NCBI GenBank assembly: GCA_031292515.1
Contig: JARLGZ010000247.1
Coordinates: 104,193-168,192, forward strand
Origin: Puia sp.
GTDB lineage: Bacteria; Bacteroidota; Bacteroidia; Chitinophagales; Chitinophagaceae
Direction of reading: 5' to 3'
DNA: 64,000 bases
Shown: positions 24,662 through 33,133 of the stretch, one piece after another
Position numbering within the stretch: position 1 is the first letter of the stretch
How the letters are laid out: every line of letters starts with the position of its first letter
Program-made: the position numbers and the translations under genes
The notes under the pieces: model-generated
What the model saw: only the letters and a program-made list of their open reading frames with translations
Databases searched by the model: none
What the model was told of the DNA's origin: nothing

Positions 24662-24667
24662 AAAAGC

Positions 24668-24700
24668 GGCCGGCAGGTCGGGTGATCTGCCGGCCTTCTT
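24668..24700 (+). terminator. Hairpin terminator
   Basis: GGCCGGCAG pairs with CTGCCGGCC, followed by TTCTTTC. Confidence 0.65.
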
Positions 24701-24725
24701 TCATTTTATATTAAAACTAAAATAT

Positions 24726-25178
24726 ATGGAAAATGTTAAGCGACCTTCCGACACTTTAATTAAATGTGCTACCAACGTGTTTCTCGCGATGGCCTACCGT
24801 GAATCCATCTTGGCGATCGTCACCGATCTCCAGCAACAGGTGCTGCAGGAGCGTGCCTTCAACGTTACCGATTCCGGCCAGCGAATCCACCAGGACAATC
24901 TCACCTTTATGCTCGACGACAACGAATTCAACATCTACCTTTCCAATCTTCACCAACGGTACCTTGCGGCAGGCTTCCAAGTGGCCTTTGGTGAATGCCC
25001 ACTTGATGGCGCTCACTTCTTGCTACGTCAAACAAGAAAAAAGTTGATTGATGCCAGTAAAGAGCTCAACCTGCCCCACGATATCCAACTGATCAATCGC
25101 TCGGAGAAATTCATATCCGCCTACGTCGAGATTCTTCTTCGGTTTTTGGTTCCCTTCGTTAACGCGACCCTAAAATAG
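24726..25178 (+). CDS. Conserved plasmid-type hypothetical protein
   Basis: A 150-residue helical protein. The segment RYLAAGFQVAFGECPLDGAH followed by LLRQTRKKLIDAS resembles a recurring pattern in uncharacterised plasmid proteins (G-x-C-P-L, then a helix with Arg and Asp). There is no signal peptide. It is the last gene of the plus-strand cassette series before the oriT side. The function is unknown. Confidence 0.6.
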   Translation: MENVKRPSDTLIKCATNVFLAMAYRESILAIVTDLQQQVLQERAFNVTDSGQRIHQDNLTFMLDDNEFNIYLSNLHQRYLAAGFQVAFGECPLDGAHFLLRQTRKKLIDASKELNLPHDIQLINRSEKFISAYVEILLRFLVPFVNATLK

Positions 25179-25528
25179 AAATACGGACCTTCATCGAAGC
25201 GCCCCCTCTATCTGTAAATCTTATTGCCTGGACAACAAACCGGAGGTTTTGAAGAAAATACCGGCTGCGCGCCGCCTCCCGCCGCAGGCTGCCCGCTTAC
25301 CTATTTCCTGCCAGGGTCTTCGAAAACCCTGGCAGGAAATGTTGTTGCCCCGTTTCCGTCAGATAGGTCAGCACGGCCATACGCACGACCTGGAAGAGGA
25401 AAAGCAGGTCCAAGTAAATTGGTCAAAAAAATTCATTTAATTGGAATAACTACTCGCCTGACTTTTTTTCTGCATCTCATTAAACGATAGCCACACATGG
25501 CGATCAAACAGGATGCACTTTTTGCCAC
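25179..25528. other. Intergenic stretch with a perfect palindrome
   Basis: No supported gene. ATTTCCTGCCAGGGT (25303-25317) is the exact complement of 25326-25340 across an 8-base loop. No T-run follows, so it is not a standard terminator. The sequence upstream (25258-25290) is very GC-rich, with GCGCGCCGCC. Confidence 0.5.
25303..25340. repeat. Perfect 15-bp inverted repeat
   Basis: Both arms are exact and the loop is CTTCGAAA. It could be a bidirectional terminator, a protein-binding palindrome or an initiation structure; the sequence does not decide. Confidence 0.7.
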
Positions 25529-26044
25529 ATGGCAGATAAGGCATTCACTTTAAACTTGATTGCTATGGGATGGATTGAAATAGGGGATTGTGAGTTTGCT
25601 TTTTGGCGGACATCGCGCGGCCTGGTAAAAGGGGCCAAAGTGGTTGTTCTACTACTTATTTTTTCCCCCCTTTTTCTGGCTGGAGTGGGCATTACCTGGC
25701 TGTTTATACCCCTCAGCGCTCCGGGCCATCAGTGGTTGATCGGTACGTTGGCAGGAGCCTTTGCCGCTTACTGGATCCTCTTTTTTTTAAAAGGGATTGT
25801 AATTGGTCTTCGGAAGAAAGGGGCTTATGCATGGATTGCCTTGTTTCTTTTTTGCGTAGCATTCGCTTGCGCACTACCCGGCATGATCATTTTTCCTTTC
25901 ATCCAATATTTCACTGGACACCATAGACTGATTAGCTATTTGGTGGATGGCTGTTTCTGTTATTATATTTATGGACAATACAATTTTCTAAACTCCCGGT
26001 TGCCTCTTTTCAAGTATCGGCCGGTTGTCGTTCAGACAACTTGA
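25529..26044 (+). CDS. Small multi-pass membrane protein
   Basis: A 171-residue protein with four likely membrane helices: VVVLLLIFSPLFLAGVGITWL, then GTLAGAFAAYWILFFLKGI, WIALFLFCVAFACALPG and a C-terminal aromatic segment. The N-terminal 30 residues are cytoplasmic-like. No family is recognised. It is alone, followed by a terminator. An internal ATG at 25565 is an alternative start. Confidence 0.55.
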   Translation: MADKAFTLNLIAMGWIEIGDCEFAFWRTSRGLVKGAKVVVLLLIFSPLFLAGVGITWLFIPLSAPGHQWLIGTLAGAFAAYWILFFLKGIVIGLRKKGAYAWIALFLFCVAFACALPGMIIFPFIQYFTGHHRLISYLVDGCFCYYIYGQYNFLNSRLPLFKYRPVVVQTT

Positions 26045-26072
26045 AAATCGTTTTTGATCCCTATTCTGATTA

Positions 26073-26105
26073 AAAGACCCTGCCAATGGTAGGGTCTTTT
26101 TCATC
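26073..26105 (+). terminator. Terminator hairpin with T-run
   Basis: AAAGACCCT pairs with AGGGTCTTT, followed by TTTC, 30 bp after the membrane protein gene. Confidence 0.75.
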
Positions 26106-26181
26106 TCTATTCTGTTTGGAACAAGTTCAGTTTGCTTCCATCAGCGTTGCCGGAAGCCAGGGAAAATAGTCGATGCAGAAA

Positions 26182-26207
26182 AAAGAAGGGCTAGTCCGCC
26201 CTTCTTT
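26182..26207 (-). terminator. Hairpin terminator for the minus-strand gene
   Basis: AAAGAAGGGC pairs with GCCCTTCTTT around TAGTCC. A/T-rich tracts on both sides make it usable in both directions. Confidence 0.65.
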
Positions 26208-26229
26208 CTCAAATTGTCTCTTCCCGTTT

Positions 26230-26511
26230 TCAAGCCGGATTTTTTCCTCCCGTCAGGTCCCGCGAACTTGGAATAAACTCTTCCGGGACTTCGGCCTTGG
26301 CGAGCATCTCCTTACAACAAGTCCGCAGCCCATCAATGGCGTCGGCCGGTACAATTGATTTCCCGTCTTCACTGGAAAGCCCGCGTTCGACGAGTTGACA
26401 GATGAGCAATACATCCCGCCGAGTCACTTTAAAAGATAATTTTACCGCCTCACTCATCCAGGGTGATCGAAGAACGACACCATAAAAATTCGACAATTCT
26501 TTGTTTACCAT
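26230..26511 (-). CDS. Hypothetical protein
   Basis: A 93-residue minus-strand protein: MVNKELSNFYGVVLRSPWMS, then LICQLVERGLSSEDGKSIV and a helical end with CCKEMLAKAEVPEEF. The start at 26511 is preferred over a GTG two codons upstream. A terminator lies just past its stop. It is the only minus-strand gene between 1 and 31.6 kb, so it may be host- or element-regulatory; no family is recognised. Confidence 0.55.
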   Translation of the reverse strand: MVNKELSNFYGVVLRSPWMSEAVKLSFKVTRRDVLLICQLVERGLSSEDGKSIVPADAIDGLRTCCKEMLAKAEVPEEFIPSSRDLTGGKNPA

Positions 26512-26623
26512 ACGCACTTTTTTATGGTTTAAAAATTAAAACTTCCACTCAAAGATATTGTTGTCAACTTGAAACCACCTCATTAGAATTTGGTGAGGCG
26601 ATTTTTTCATGGAGCGGGCATAC

Positions 26624-26631
26624 TACATTTG
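26624..26631 (+). promoter_or_regulatory. Bacteroidota -7 promoter box TACATTTG
   Basis: TACATTTG lies 38 bp before the primase-like gene start at 26670, on the plus strand of double-stranded DNA. It contrasts with the hairpin cassettes, whose boxes are on the opposite strand. Confidence 0.5.
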
Positions 26632-26669
26632 AAGGGTAAACAGATTTGTGAAATTGAAAATTGTGTAGC

Positions 26670-27581
26670 ATGAAAAATCTTAATCAGCGCATTCCTACGC
26701 GCGAAGAAGTCAATTCCATTGACATCGTTTCCTTTTTAGAAAGTATCGACGTCTATCCCACCCGGATCAGCTATCCTCATTATTGGTACAAGTCGCTTCT
26801 CTCCAAAAAAAAGACCTCCAATTTTCGTGTACAGCGAAAGTTGAATTTGTGGAACGACTTCGATCTGAACGAAGGTGGGACCCTCGTTCAATTCTGCGAG
26901 CGGTACTACAACTGCTCCGAGGAGGAAGTATTGAAAAAATTTATCGGCATCGAAAAATTGAAAGAGGTGCCTCGTGTGGCGCCTCGTTATTTTAAAAGCG
27001 ATACCTCGCAGATTTCAAATCTACAGATTCGTCCATTGGTCACACGACCTTTGCTTGCGTTTCTTTCTTCCCGACGAATTGACCATGCGATAGCCCAAAA
27101 CTTTTGCGCAGAGGCGCACTATGAGATTGGTGAAATGAAATATTATGCAATCAGTTTCGAAAACCGATCGGGAGGTTTTGAATTGCAAAACAAATTTTTT
27201 CGGGGTCAGGATGGCCCGATCGACTTCACTTTGATTGACAACAAAACAGGATTGCTTTGTGTCTTTGTCGACTTTTTAGACTTCCTATCGTTCGTGACTA
27301 TTTGCAAAGGCCAGCCTATTCCGCAGGCTGATTTTCTTATTCTCAATGAACTTGGTTTGATGGATGCATGCCAGGATGTCATTTGTAGCCATCAAAAAAC
27401 GCTGCTGTATTTTCCGAATACGCCGGCAGCTACGAAGGCCGTTCAGCGGGCGGTTTCTTGGAGTAATTCTATTGCAGATCAGCGAGCCATTTACAGCCAT
27501 TACGAGAGCGTGAACCAATGGTTATGCCAGATTGGTCATAGCCGGGAAGTCAGCCTCTTTAATGGGTTATCAACACAGTAA
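26670..27581 (+). CDS. Primase-like protein with CHC2-like and degenerate TOPRIM domains
   Basis: A 303-residue protein of the type found in Bacteroidota mobilizable elements. The N-terminal region (YPHYWYKSLLSKKK, LNLWNDFDLNEGGTLVQFC) is like a CHC2 primase domain that lost its zinc cysteines. The C-terminal TOPRIM region reads LLCVFVDFLDFLSF, where related proteins usually have F-E-G-F; the expected Glu is Val. The catalytic state is therefore doubtful. It precedes oriT and the mob genes, where a primase would help convert transferred single strands. The ATG at 26670 is preferred over a GTG at 26661. Confidence 0.65.
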   Translation: MKNLNQRIPTREEVNSIDIVSFLESIDVYPTRISYPHYWYKSLLSKKKTSNFRVQRKLNLWNDFDLNEGGTLVQFCERYYNCSEEEVLKKFIGIEKLKEVPRVAPRYFKSDTSQISNLQIRPLVTRPLLAFLSSRRIDHAIAQNFCAEAHYEIGEMKYYAISFENRSGGFELQNKFFRGQDGPIDFTLIDNKTGLLCVFVDFLDFLSFVTICKGQPIPQADFLILNELGLMDACQDVICSHQKTLLYFPNTPAATKAVQRAVSWSNSIADQRAIYSHYESVNQWLCQIGHSREVSLFNGLSTQ

Positions 27582-27855
27582 ATACATGTTCAAGAACAGC
27601 CTAACCCCCGCGAATGGCTAAGGGTAGGGGAGGGTGGGAAACCCCGTCCCCTACCCTGTCGCTGCTGATCCACGAGACCTGCCCGCAGGCGGTCAGGGCC
27701 AGGTTGACTGTGACACGCTCGCCCGGCAAGATGTTCCATTGTGACACGGTCACAATGGTCTTGCCCCTTCACCTCCACAGTCGGTTGGGGAATACAACGA
27801 GCACTGCCTCCGAAGTCGGCAGTGCTTAATACAAATCGAATCAAAAGGAAATCAT
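27582..27855 (+). other. Putative oriT with three inverted repeats
   Basis: The gene-free stretch before the mob operon has three exact inverted repeats. GGGTAGGGGA/TCCCCTACCC spans 27622-27656. GGCAAGA and CCATTGTGAC pair with GTCACAATGG and TCTTGCC over 27725-27765. AGCACTGCC/GGCAGTGCT spans 27800-27826. The position directly upstream of a MobC-like and relaxase pair is where oriT is found in Bacteroidota mobilizable elements. The nick site cannot be placed from sequence alone. Confidence 0.65.
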
Positions 27856-28257
27856 ATGAAAAAATCATCATCCTCCAATCAGCCACGAAAGGCCTGGTTA
27901 TCGTTCCGCCTCAATGAGGAGGAGCAGCAATTGTTAAACGAGCGCTTTAAAAATTCTGGATGCCGGCAATTGTCCGACTACATCCGCCGCATGGTGCTTC
28001 AAAAACCGGTGAATGTAAAATTCAGAAATGCGTCTGTCGATGACTTTTTGACAGACATGTTGCAACTTAAAAAGGAGTTGAATCAAATTGGAAACAACTT
28101 CAACCAGGCCGTTCATCAGCTCTATACACTGGAAAGATTGGGTGACTTTGAACATTGGATTCTTACCAACGAGCAAGACAAAGCCCGTCTATTTGGGCAG
28201 ATAGAAATTATTTTATCACGTGTTGAAAAACTCTATGCACTATGGTCGCAAAAATAG
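27856..28257 (+). CDS. MobC-like relaxosome accessory protein
   Basis: A 133-residue protein with a ribbon-helix-helix-like N-terminus: WLSFRLNEEEQQLLNERFK, then SDYIRRMVL. The middle (LKKELNQIGNNFNQAVHQL) is the diagnostic N-x-x-G-N-N-x-N-Q pattern of MobC/MobA-like relaxosome proteins. It would bind oriT and assist the relaxase. It overlaps the relaxase gene by 16 bp. Confidence 0.85.
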   Translation: MKKSSSSNQPRKAWLSFRLNEEEQQLLNERFKNSGCRQLSDYIRRMVLQKPVNVKFRNASVDDFLTDMLQLKKELNQIGNNFNQAVHQLYTLERLGDFEHWILTNEQDKARLFGQIEIILSRVEKLYALWSQK

Positions 28258-29603
28258 CAACCAACTCCAGGTTGGACAAATCATTAAACTACAATGAGAA
28301 AAAATTGGAGAATGGACAGGCAGAATTGATTCTTGCCAACGGCTTTCTGAAAGACATGGATCGGCTTACTTTTTATGAAAAGATGGAACGATTCGAGCGG
28401 CAAAATGACTTGAATCCCGATTCGAAAGTAAACACGATGCATACGAAGGTTTCTTTTGATCCGTCCGAAAAGGAAACGCTTACCAATGAGCAATTGGCAA
28501 AAATTGCGGAGCGTTACATGCAAGGGATTGGTTTCGGTGACCAACCTTATTTGGTATATTACCACAAAGACACGGATGTTCCCCACATTCACATCCTCTC
28601 GACGATGATCGATTCGGAGGGCAATCGTATCCGCGATTTTAATATCGCCAAGGACAAAAGTGAGCCGACAAGAAAAGCAATCGAGGAAGAATTCGGCCTG
28701 GTAAAAGCCGCCGACCATGCTAAAAAGGTTGAATATGAATTGGCGCCCGTGAATGCTGAGAAAATCATTCATGGAGAGAAACCAACCAAACAGGCCATTC
28801 AAAATACGCTGCACTCCGTATTGAAAGAATACAATGTGACCTCGTTGTCTGAGTTGAATGCTGTGCTTCGCCAATATAATATTATGGCAGATCCGGGGGA
28901 GGAAGGATCTCGGACAAAACAGTATCGTGGGTTAAGTTATAAGGTCTTGGACGAAAAGGGTGACACGGCGGGTATCCCGATTAAGGCAAGCGATTTTTAT
29001 TTTAAGCCCACCTTGGACAAACTGGAAGAGAAATTTGAGTCTGACCGGTCCGAACGAAAAGAGAAGCTGTCGGATCTCCGGTCGAAAATCGATGTGACGC
29101 TTGCCCAGCAGCCCGAGAACTTGAAATCTTTTTTAGATGCACTTTCCCAGGCGAATATAGATGTTGTTGTCTGGCAGGGGGAAGGAGGAAGGATTTATGG
29201 GATGACGTATGTTGACCATGATCTAAAGATCGGCGCCAAGGGGAGCGACCTGGGAAAAGCGTATTCAGGCGGCGCTATCTCGGAAAGGTTCGGCAACCAG
29301 GAGGCGCTACAACCCGATTCTCCCTTTCTCTCCAAAGATGCCGGAAAATATCCATCGAACAACGAACAAAGCTGGGATGGTTTTAGCGATGGTGTCCCAA
29401 AACCGCAGAAATGGCCTGCTGACATAGAGCCAACCGGCGACAAAATGGATGCATTGTTCTGGAAGGCAGCACCAGAAACCCAGGATTGGAATTTGAAATC
29501 TCCGCAGGTGCTTTCTGGACTATTGAAATTGGACGGCGGCGGAGAAGATATCCCCAAAGAACTTAAAAAGGACAAGAGACAACGTCGAAGGAAATCACTG
29601 TAA
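28242..29603 (+). CDS. Relaxase (mobilization nuclease)
   Basis: A 453-residue relaxase/mobilization nuclease of the PF03432 type. The metal-binding histidines are in YYHKDTDVPHIHILST. The N-terminal region (SLNYNEKKLENG) has the early tyrosine candidate for strand transfer, and MHTKVSFDPSE is the usual second strand. The C-terminal 200 residues are less conserved. It would nick oriT and pilot the strand. It overlaps MobC by 16 bp and lies 11 bp upstream of the coupling protein. Confidence 0.9.
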   Translation: MVAKIATNSRLDKSLNYNEKKLENGQAELILANGFLKDMDRLTFYEKMERFERQNDLNPDSKVNTMHTKVSFDPSEKETLTNEQLAKIAERYMQGIGFGDQPYLVYYHKDTDVPHIHILSTMIDSEGNRIRDFNIAKDKSEPTRKAIEEEFGLVKAADHAKKVEYELAPVNAEKIIHGEKPTKQAIQNTLHSVLKEYNVTSLSELNAVLRQYNIMADPGEEGSRTKQYRGLSYKVLDEKGDTAGIPIKASDFYFKPTLDKLEEKFESDRSERKEKLSDLRSKIDVTLAQQPENLKSFLDALSQANIDVVVWQGEGGRIYGMTYVDHDLKIGAKGSDLGKAYSGGAISERFGNQEALQPDSPFLSKDAGKYPSNNEQSWDGFSDGVPKPQKWPADIEPTGDKMDALFWKAAPETQDWNLKSPQVLSGLLKLDGGGEDIPKELKKDKRQRRRKSL

Positions 29604-29614
29604 ACATTTTAACC

Positions 29615-31603
29615 ATGCAATTACAGCACGAAAGAGACTTTCGGGAAGTCCGATGGCTTGCCGCGTCTATCAGTATATTCATTCTTCTGACACACTATTA
29701 TTATAGTTGCTATCAAGCTTTTGAGAGTTGGCATTTTACCAGCGCGGGCTTGTATAAACTCGTTCGAAATCTTTCCCACGGAGGACTGTTTCAAAAGGTT
29801 TTTTTATGCAAAGTGCTTTCGATTCTTTTCATCTCGATGACGCATTTAGGAGTTGCCGTAGGTGGCCGGGGGGTATCCCGGCTCAGGCTTTTGTTTTATC
29901 TTGTTTCGGGAAGTTGCCTTTATTTTATGGGATCGTGGCTCCTTTACCTGGAATGGGACATCTCTCGACTTGCAATTATTTACATTGTTGTCACGACCAT
30001 AGGCTGGCTGATCCTTTACCGATCGACAGCCATCATCGCAGGAAGTATCAGCTTGGTCGTCGCCAAAGATGTCTTTAACAAATTCAATGAGTCGTTTCCG
30101 CAGCAAGAGGATTTAAGTAAAAGCCCCTTTAGCGTAAACATCCGGGCCAAATACCGATTCAGAAACAGTGTGCGAGATAGTTGGCTCAATATCAGGGAGG
30201 TTTTCAAAGGGAGTATTATTCTGGGCCTTCCCGGATCGGGAAAAACGCGGTATTTTTTTCGACCCATTATTAACCAATTAATCGAAAAGGAATTCTGTGG
30301 GATGGTGTTTGATTTCAAGTTCGATGATCTGAGTCGTCTCGCCTACAACGCATTAAAAAAGCATGAAAAAAACCTCACCTCCCCACCGGCTTTTTACGTC
30401 ATTAATTTTGAGGACCTCAGCCGTACGCACCGGTGCAATCCCCTTGATCCGGAAGCAATGCACGATATCTCCGACGCCCTGGAATCCGCGAAAATAATTC
30501 TCTTGGCTATCAACCGTCAATGGATACAACGCCAAGGGGAATTTTTTGTGGAATCGGCAATTAGTTTTATCACTGCCAACATCTGGTTTCTCCGTAAATA
30601 TGAGGATGGGAAATATTGTACGTTACCGCATTTAATTGAATTAATCCAATCCGACTACAATAGGCTATTCAGCGTGCTGCGAAGTTTTCCTGAAATATCG
30701 ACCTTAATCAATACGTTTGTTTCTGCTTTTTTAAGTGATACAATGGACCAGCTTGAGGGACAAGTGGCAAGCGCCCGCATTGCACTGTCTTCTCTGGCTT
30801 CCCCCAATCTCTATTATGTACTCGGCGCCTCCGATTTTACCCTGGACATCAACAACCCGGCAGACCCAAAACTTGTTTGTATGGGATCCAATCCTCAGAA
30901 GCAGATGTTGTATGGGGCGGTGTTGTCGCTGTATATCTCCCGGATGATCAAAATCATTAATAAAAAGGGACAGCGACCTTGTTTCCTGGTGATGGATGAA
31001 TACCCTACAATCTACTTCCCCGGAATGGATACCCTTTTGGCGACGGGCAGACAACATATGATTGCCCCTTTTTTGGGGGTGCAACAGATCGATCAGTTGC
31101 GCAAAGAATATGGCCGGGAGCACGCCGATGTCATCTTTAATCTGCCGGCAAATATCATGGCTAGTATGTCAAACGGGGACACCGATAAACTCGTTTCTGA
31201 ACGAATCGGCCGGATTATTCAGCCGCATAAATCTTTCTCCATCAACAGCAGGGATTCATCTACCAGCCAAAGCGAACACCTGGATTATGCAATACCGGCA
31301 TCCAAAATAAGTACTTTCAGCAGTGGCGAATTCGTAGGCATCGTAGCGGATAGTCCTGATGAGAAGGTTTCCTTGAAGGCTTTTCACTGTGAAATCCAAC
31401 CCGATTTGGAAATGGAAAAAGATTACCAGGAGAATTCGGTGGATCTTCCAATTATTCGGACATTGGGACGATATGAAATAGAGGACAATTTCAATCAAAT
31501 AAAAGCCGACATTCAAAAAATACTGACAAAACAAATGGAACGAATGGCTAAGTCCCCCGTTCTTTCAAAACTCATTATTAATAAATCTGCAGATCGGCGA
31601 TGA
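29615..31603 (+). CDS. VirD4/TraG-type coupling protein
   Basis: A 662-residue protein. N-terminal membrane segments (LAASISIFILLTHYYYS and others) are followed by Walker A ILGLPGSGKTRYFF, an RxGKT-like loop, and Walker B LVMDEYPTIYFP. A conserved ATGRQHMIAPFLGVQQIDQL segment follows. It connects the relaxase-DNA complex to a transfer channel. No other type IV secretion genes are in this window, so the element would use another element's channel or carry one outside. It ends the mob operon. Confidence 0.9.
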   Translation: MQLQHERDFREVRWLAASISIFILLTHYYYSCYQAFESWHFTSAGLYKLVRNLSHGGLFQKVFLCKVLSILFISMTHLGVAVGGRGVSRLRLLFYLVSGSCLYFMGSWLLYLEWDISRLAIIYIVVTTIGWLILYRSTAIIAGSISLVVAKDVFNKFNESFPQQEDLSKSPFSVNIRAKYRFRNSVRDSWLNIREVFKGSIILGLPGSGKTRYFFRPIINQLIEKEFCGMVFDFKFDDLSRLAYNALKKHEKNLTSPPAFYVINFEDLSRTHRCNPLDPEAMHDISDALESAKIILLAINRQWIQRQGEFFVESAISFITANIWFLRKYEDGKYCTLPHLIELIQSDYNRLFSVLRSFPEISTLINTFVSAFLSDTMDQLEGQVASARIALSSLASPNLYYVLGASDFTLDINNPADPKLVCMGSNPQKQMLYGAVLSLYISRMIKIINKKGQRPCFLVMDEYPTIYFPGMDTLLATGRQHMIAPFLGVQQIDQLRKEYGREHADVIFNLPANIMASMSNGDTDKLVSERIGRIIQPHKSFSINSRDSSTSQSEHLDYAIPASKISTFSSGEFVGIVADSPDEKVSLKAFHCEIQPDLEMEKDYQENSVDLPIIRTLGRYEIEDNFNQIKADIQKILTKQMERMAKSPVLSKLIINKSADRR

Positions 31604-31662
31604 CAGACGGCTTGTTGAGTAGAGGGTGCCAGGGACCGAATATATCCGTACGGCAATCTTTG

Positions 31663-31932
31663 TCATTTTGCCAGGGCTTCCATGGCCGCTGTACGAGTGG
31701 CGAGAAATAGATAATTGCGAGCCTTTTGTATAGTTTGAAAATGTTCCATTTTCTTGTAAAAGGTTCCTAGTACTTTATCCGCGATCCTATTGCCGACATC
31801 TTCGTTTGTCACGATGGAACCTGCAAACCCACTAAGCTCATCGAAATATGTGGCATGGAATAATTCACGTGCTTTACCATCGCCCGTTAGCATCGCCTGG
31901 TATGCAACTTCCTCGAAAGATTGGCTATTCAT
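31663..31932 (-). CDS. Truncated sigma-70 region-2-like protein
   Basis: An 89-residue minus-strand protein. ARELFHATYFDELSGFA followed by VGNRIADKVLGTFYKK and KARNYLFLATRTAAMEAL resembles sigma-70 region 2 of ECF factors. There is no region 4, so it cannot act as a complete sigma factor. It lies 79 bp downstream of the complete ECF sigma gene and may be a decayed duplicate or an anti-sigma-like modulator. Confidence 0.5.
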   Translation of the reverse strand: MNSQSFEEVAYQAMLTGDGKARELFHATYFDELSGFAGSIVTNEDVGNRIADKVLGTFYKKMEHFQTIQKARNYLFLATRTAAMEALAK

Positions 31933-32011
31933 TGTTTCAATATATGAAAAGTTTTAAATATTGTTGCTCCAACATCCAAAATTTCCGGCAGTGAACGAGA
32001 GCCTCCTTATC

Positions 32012-32797
32012 TTAGGTCAGATAATCTACCCTTGGTGGCTGGTGTAAGGTGGGCAGAAAAAGTGCATCTCGACGAGCGTTTCTAACGGAGGTCGTCCAGG
32101 ACAGGGGTGCGGTGAATGCTAGGCCAGTTGTCGTATTTTTAATGACTTCTTTTGTCCATTTTTGATAACGCTTAGATGGACCGCGTTTGCGTTTTTGTCT
32201 TTGTAAAATGGTTGTAAACACCGTTTGTTCGGGAACCATTATTTTTTTGAAAAGGCTTTTTAAAGCATCCGATTTGGTATTCAAAACGGTTTGCCTTTTG
32301 ATATTTAGTGCTGCTGCTATTTCACCTATACTTTTTCTGTCTAAATAGAGAAATTCAATAACCTGGCGTTGCCGAGGTGTAAGGATGGAGATCGTTTTCA
32401 GTACTTCAAGAATTTGAGATTGATGTCGCTCTTCCGCGCACTTAGGTGGTTCTACATCCTCGTTGTCAATACCCCAATCGGAAGGATCCTGCGTTTTGGC
32501 CATTATAGTTATGACATTTCTTTTTTTCTTTCTTTCGCGGAATAGATCAATTGCTGCATTTTTTGCAACCTTGTTGAGCCATGCTTGGGCATGTTTTGCA
32601 CTGGTAAGGGATGAACGATGCTTGAAGAATTTAAAGAACGTTTCCGAGACAATATCCTGCGCATCTTCTTTTGACATTCCTTTGCAGTACAATCTGCGAA
32701 CCAGGTTGGCATATTGCGTTAAATAAAATTCAGCGATCATGGAATTGTCTGACGCTAAGAAGGAGGCTTCCTGGGGACGATGAGTGAGGAATTCCAA
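32012..32797 (-). CDS. ECF-type sigma-70 factor with C-terminal extension
   Basis: A 261-residue minus-strand protein. Region 2 is YANLVRRLYCKGMSKEDAQD with IVSETFFKFFKHR. Region 4 is LTPRQRQVIEFLYLDRKSIGE with IAAALNIKRQTV. About 75 extra residues follow region 4, basic (RQKRKRGPSKRYQKWTK) and then hydrophobic, which is unusual. No anti-sigma gene is adjacent. The large outer-membrane protein gene lies upstream on the same strand. Confidence 0.8.
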   Translation of the reverse strand: MEFLTHRPQEASFLASDNSMIAEFYLTQYANLVRRLYCKGMSKEDAQDIVSETFFKFFKHRSSLTSAKHAQAWLNKVAKNAAIDLFRERKKKRNVITIMAKTQDPSDWGIDNEDVEPPKCAEERHQSQILEVLKTISILTPRQRQVIEFLYLDRKSIGEIAAALNIKRQTVLNTKSDALKSLFKKIMVPEQTVFTTILQRQKRKRGPSKRYQKWTKEVIKNTTTGLAFTAPLSWTTSVRNARRDALFLPTLHQPPRVDYLT

Positions 32798-33133
32798 TGA
32801 AGTAGATTTTGGTTATCGGAAAATGGGTGAGAAGACGAGTGGTGTCACGAAAATCCCGGCTAAAATCTTTATTGCTCGAGATTGACTAGAAGCCAATTTG
32901 AATTGCGTGGGGAAAATTAGATAACTGGATTGCTACGACAAGGTCGCCAGCGATTCCATCAGAAAGAAATAATTTCTTCTATCGTCGGAGAAATGTTTGG
33001 AGGGATAATCGGGTCTCAATGGATTGATTTGGAATCTAAAATATAGGTTTATTCAGTAAATCCATCAGAAATTGTAAATTGTTTTGGTTTTTTAACAATT
33101 CTTTTCGCCGAGCAGATGGAAAGAAAGTACATT
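32798..33133. other. Intergenic stretch, AT-rich, no gene seen
   Basis: The region between the sigma gene and the outer-membrane protein gene holds no convincing frame. It would contain the sigma gene promoter on the minus strand, but no clear TAnnTTTG box is seen. Confidence 0.4.
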
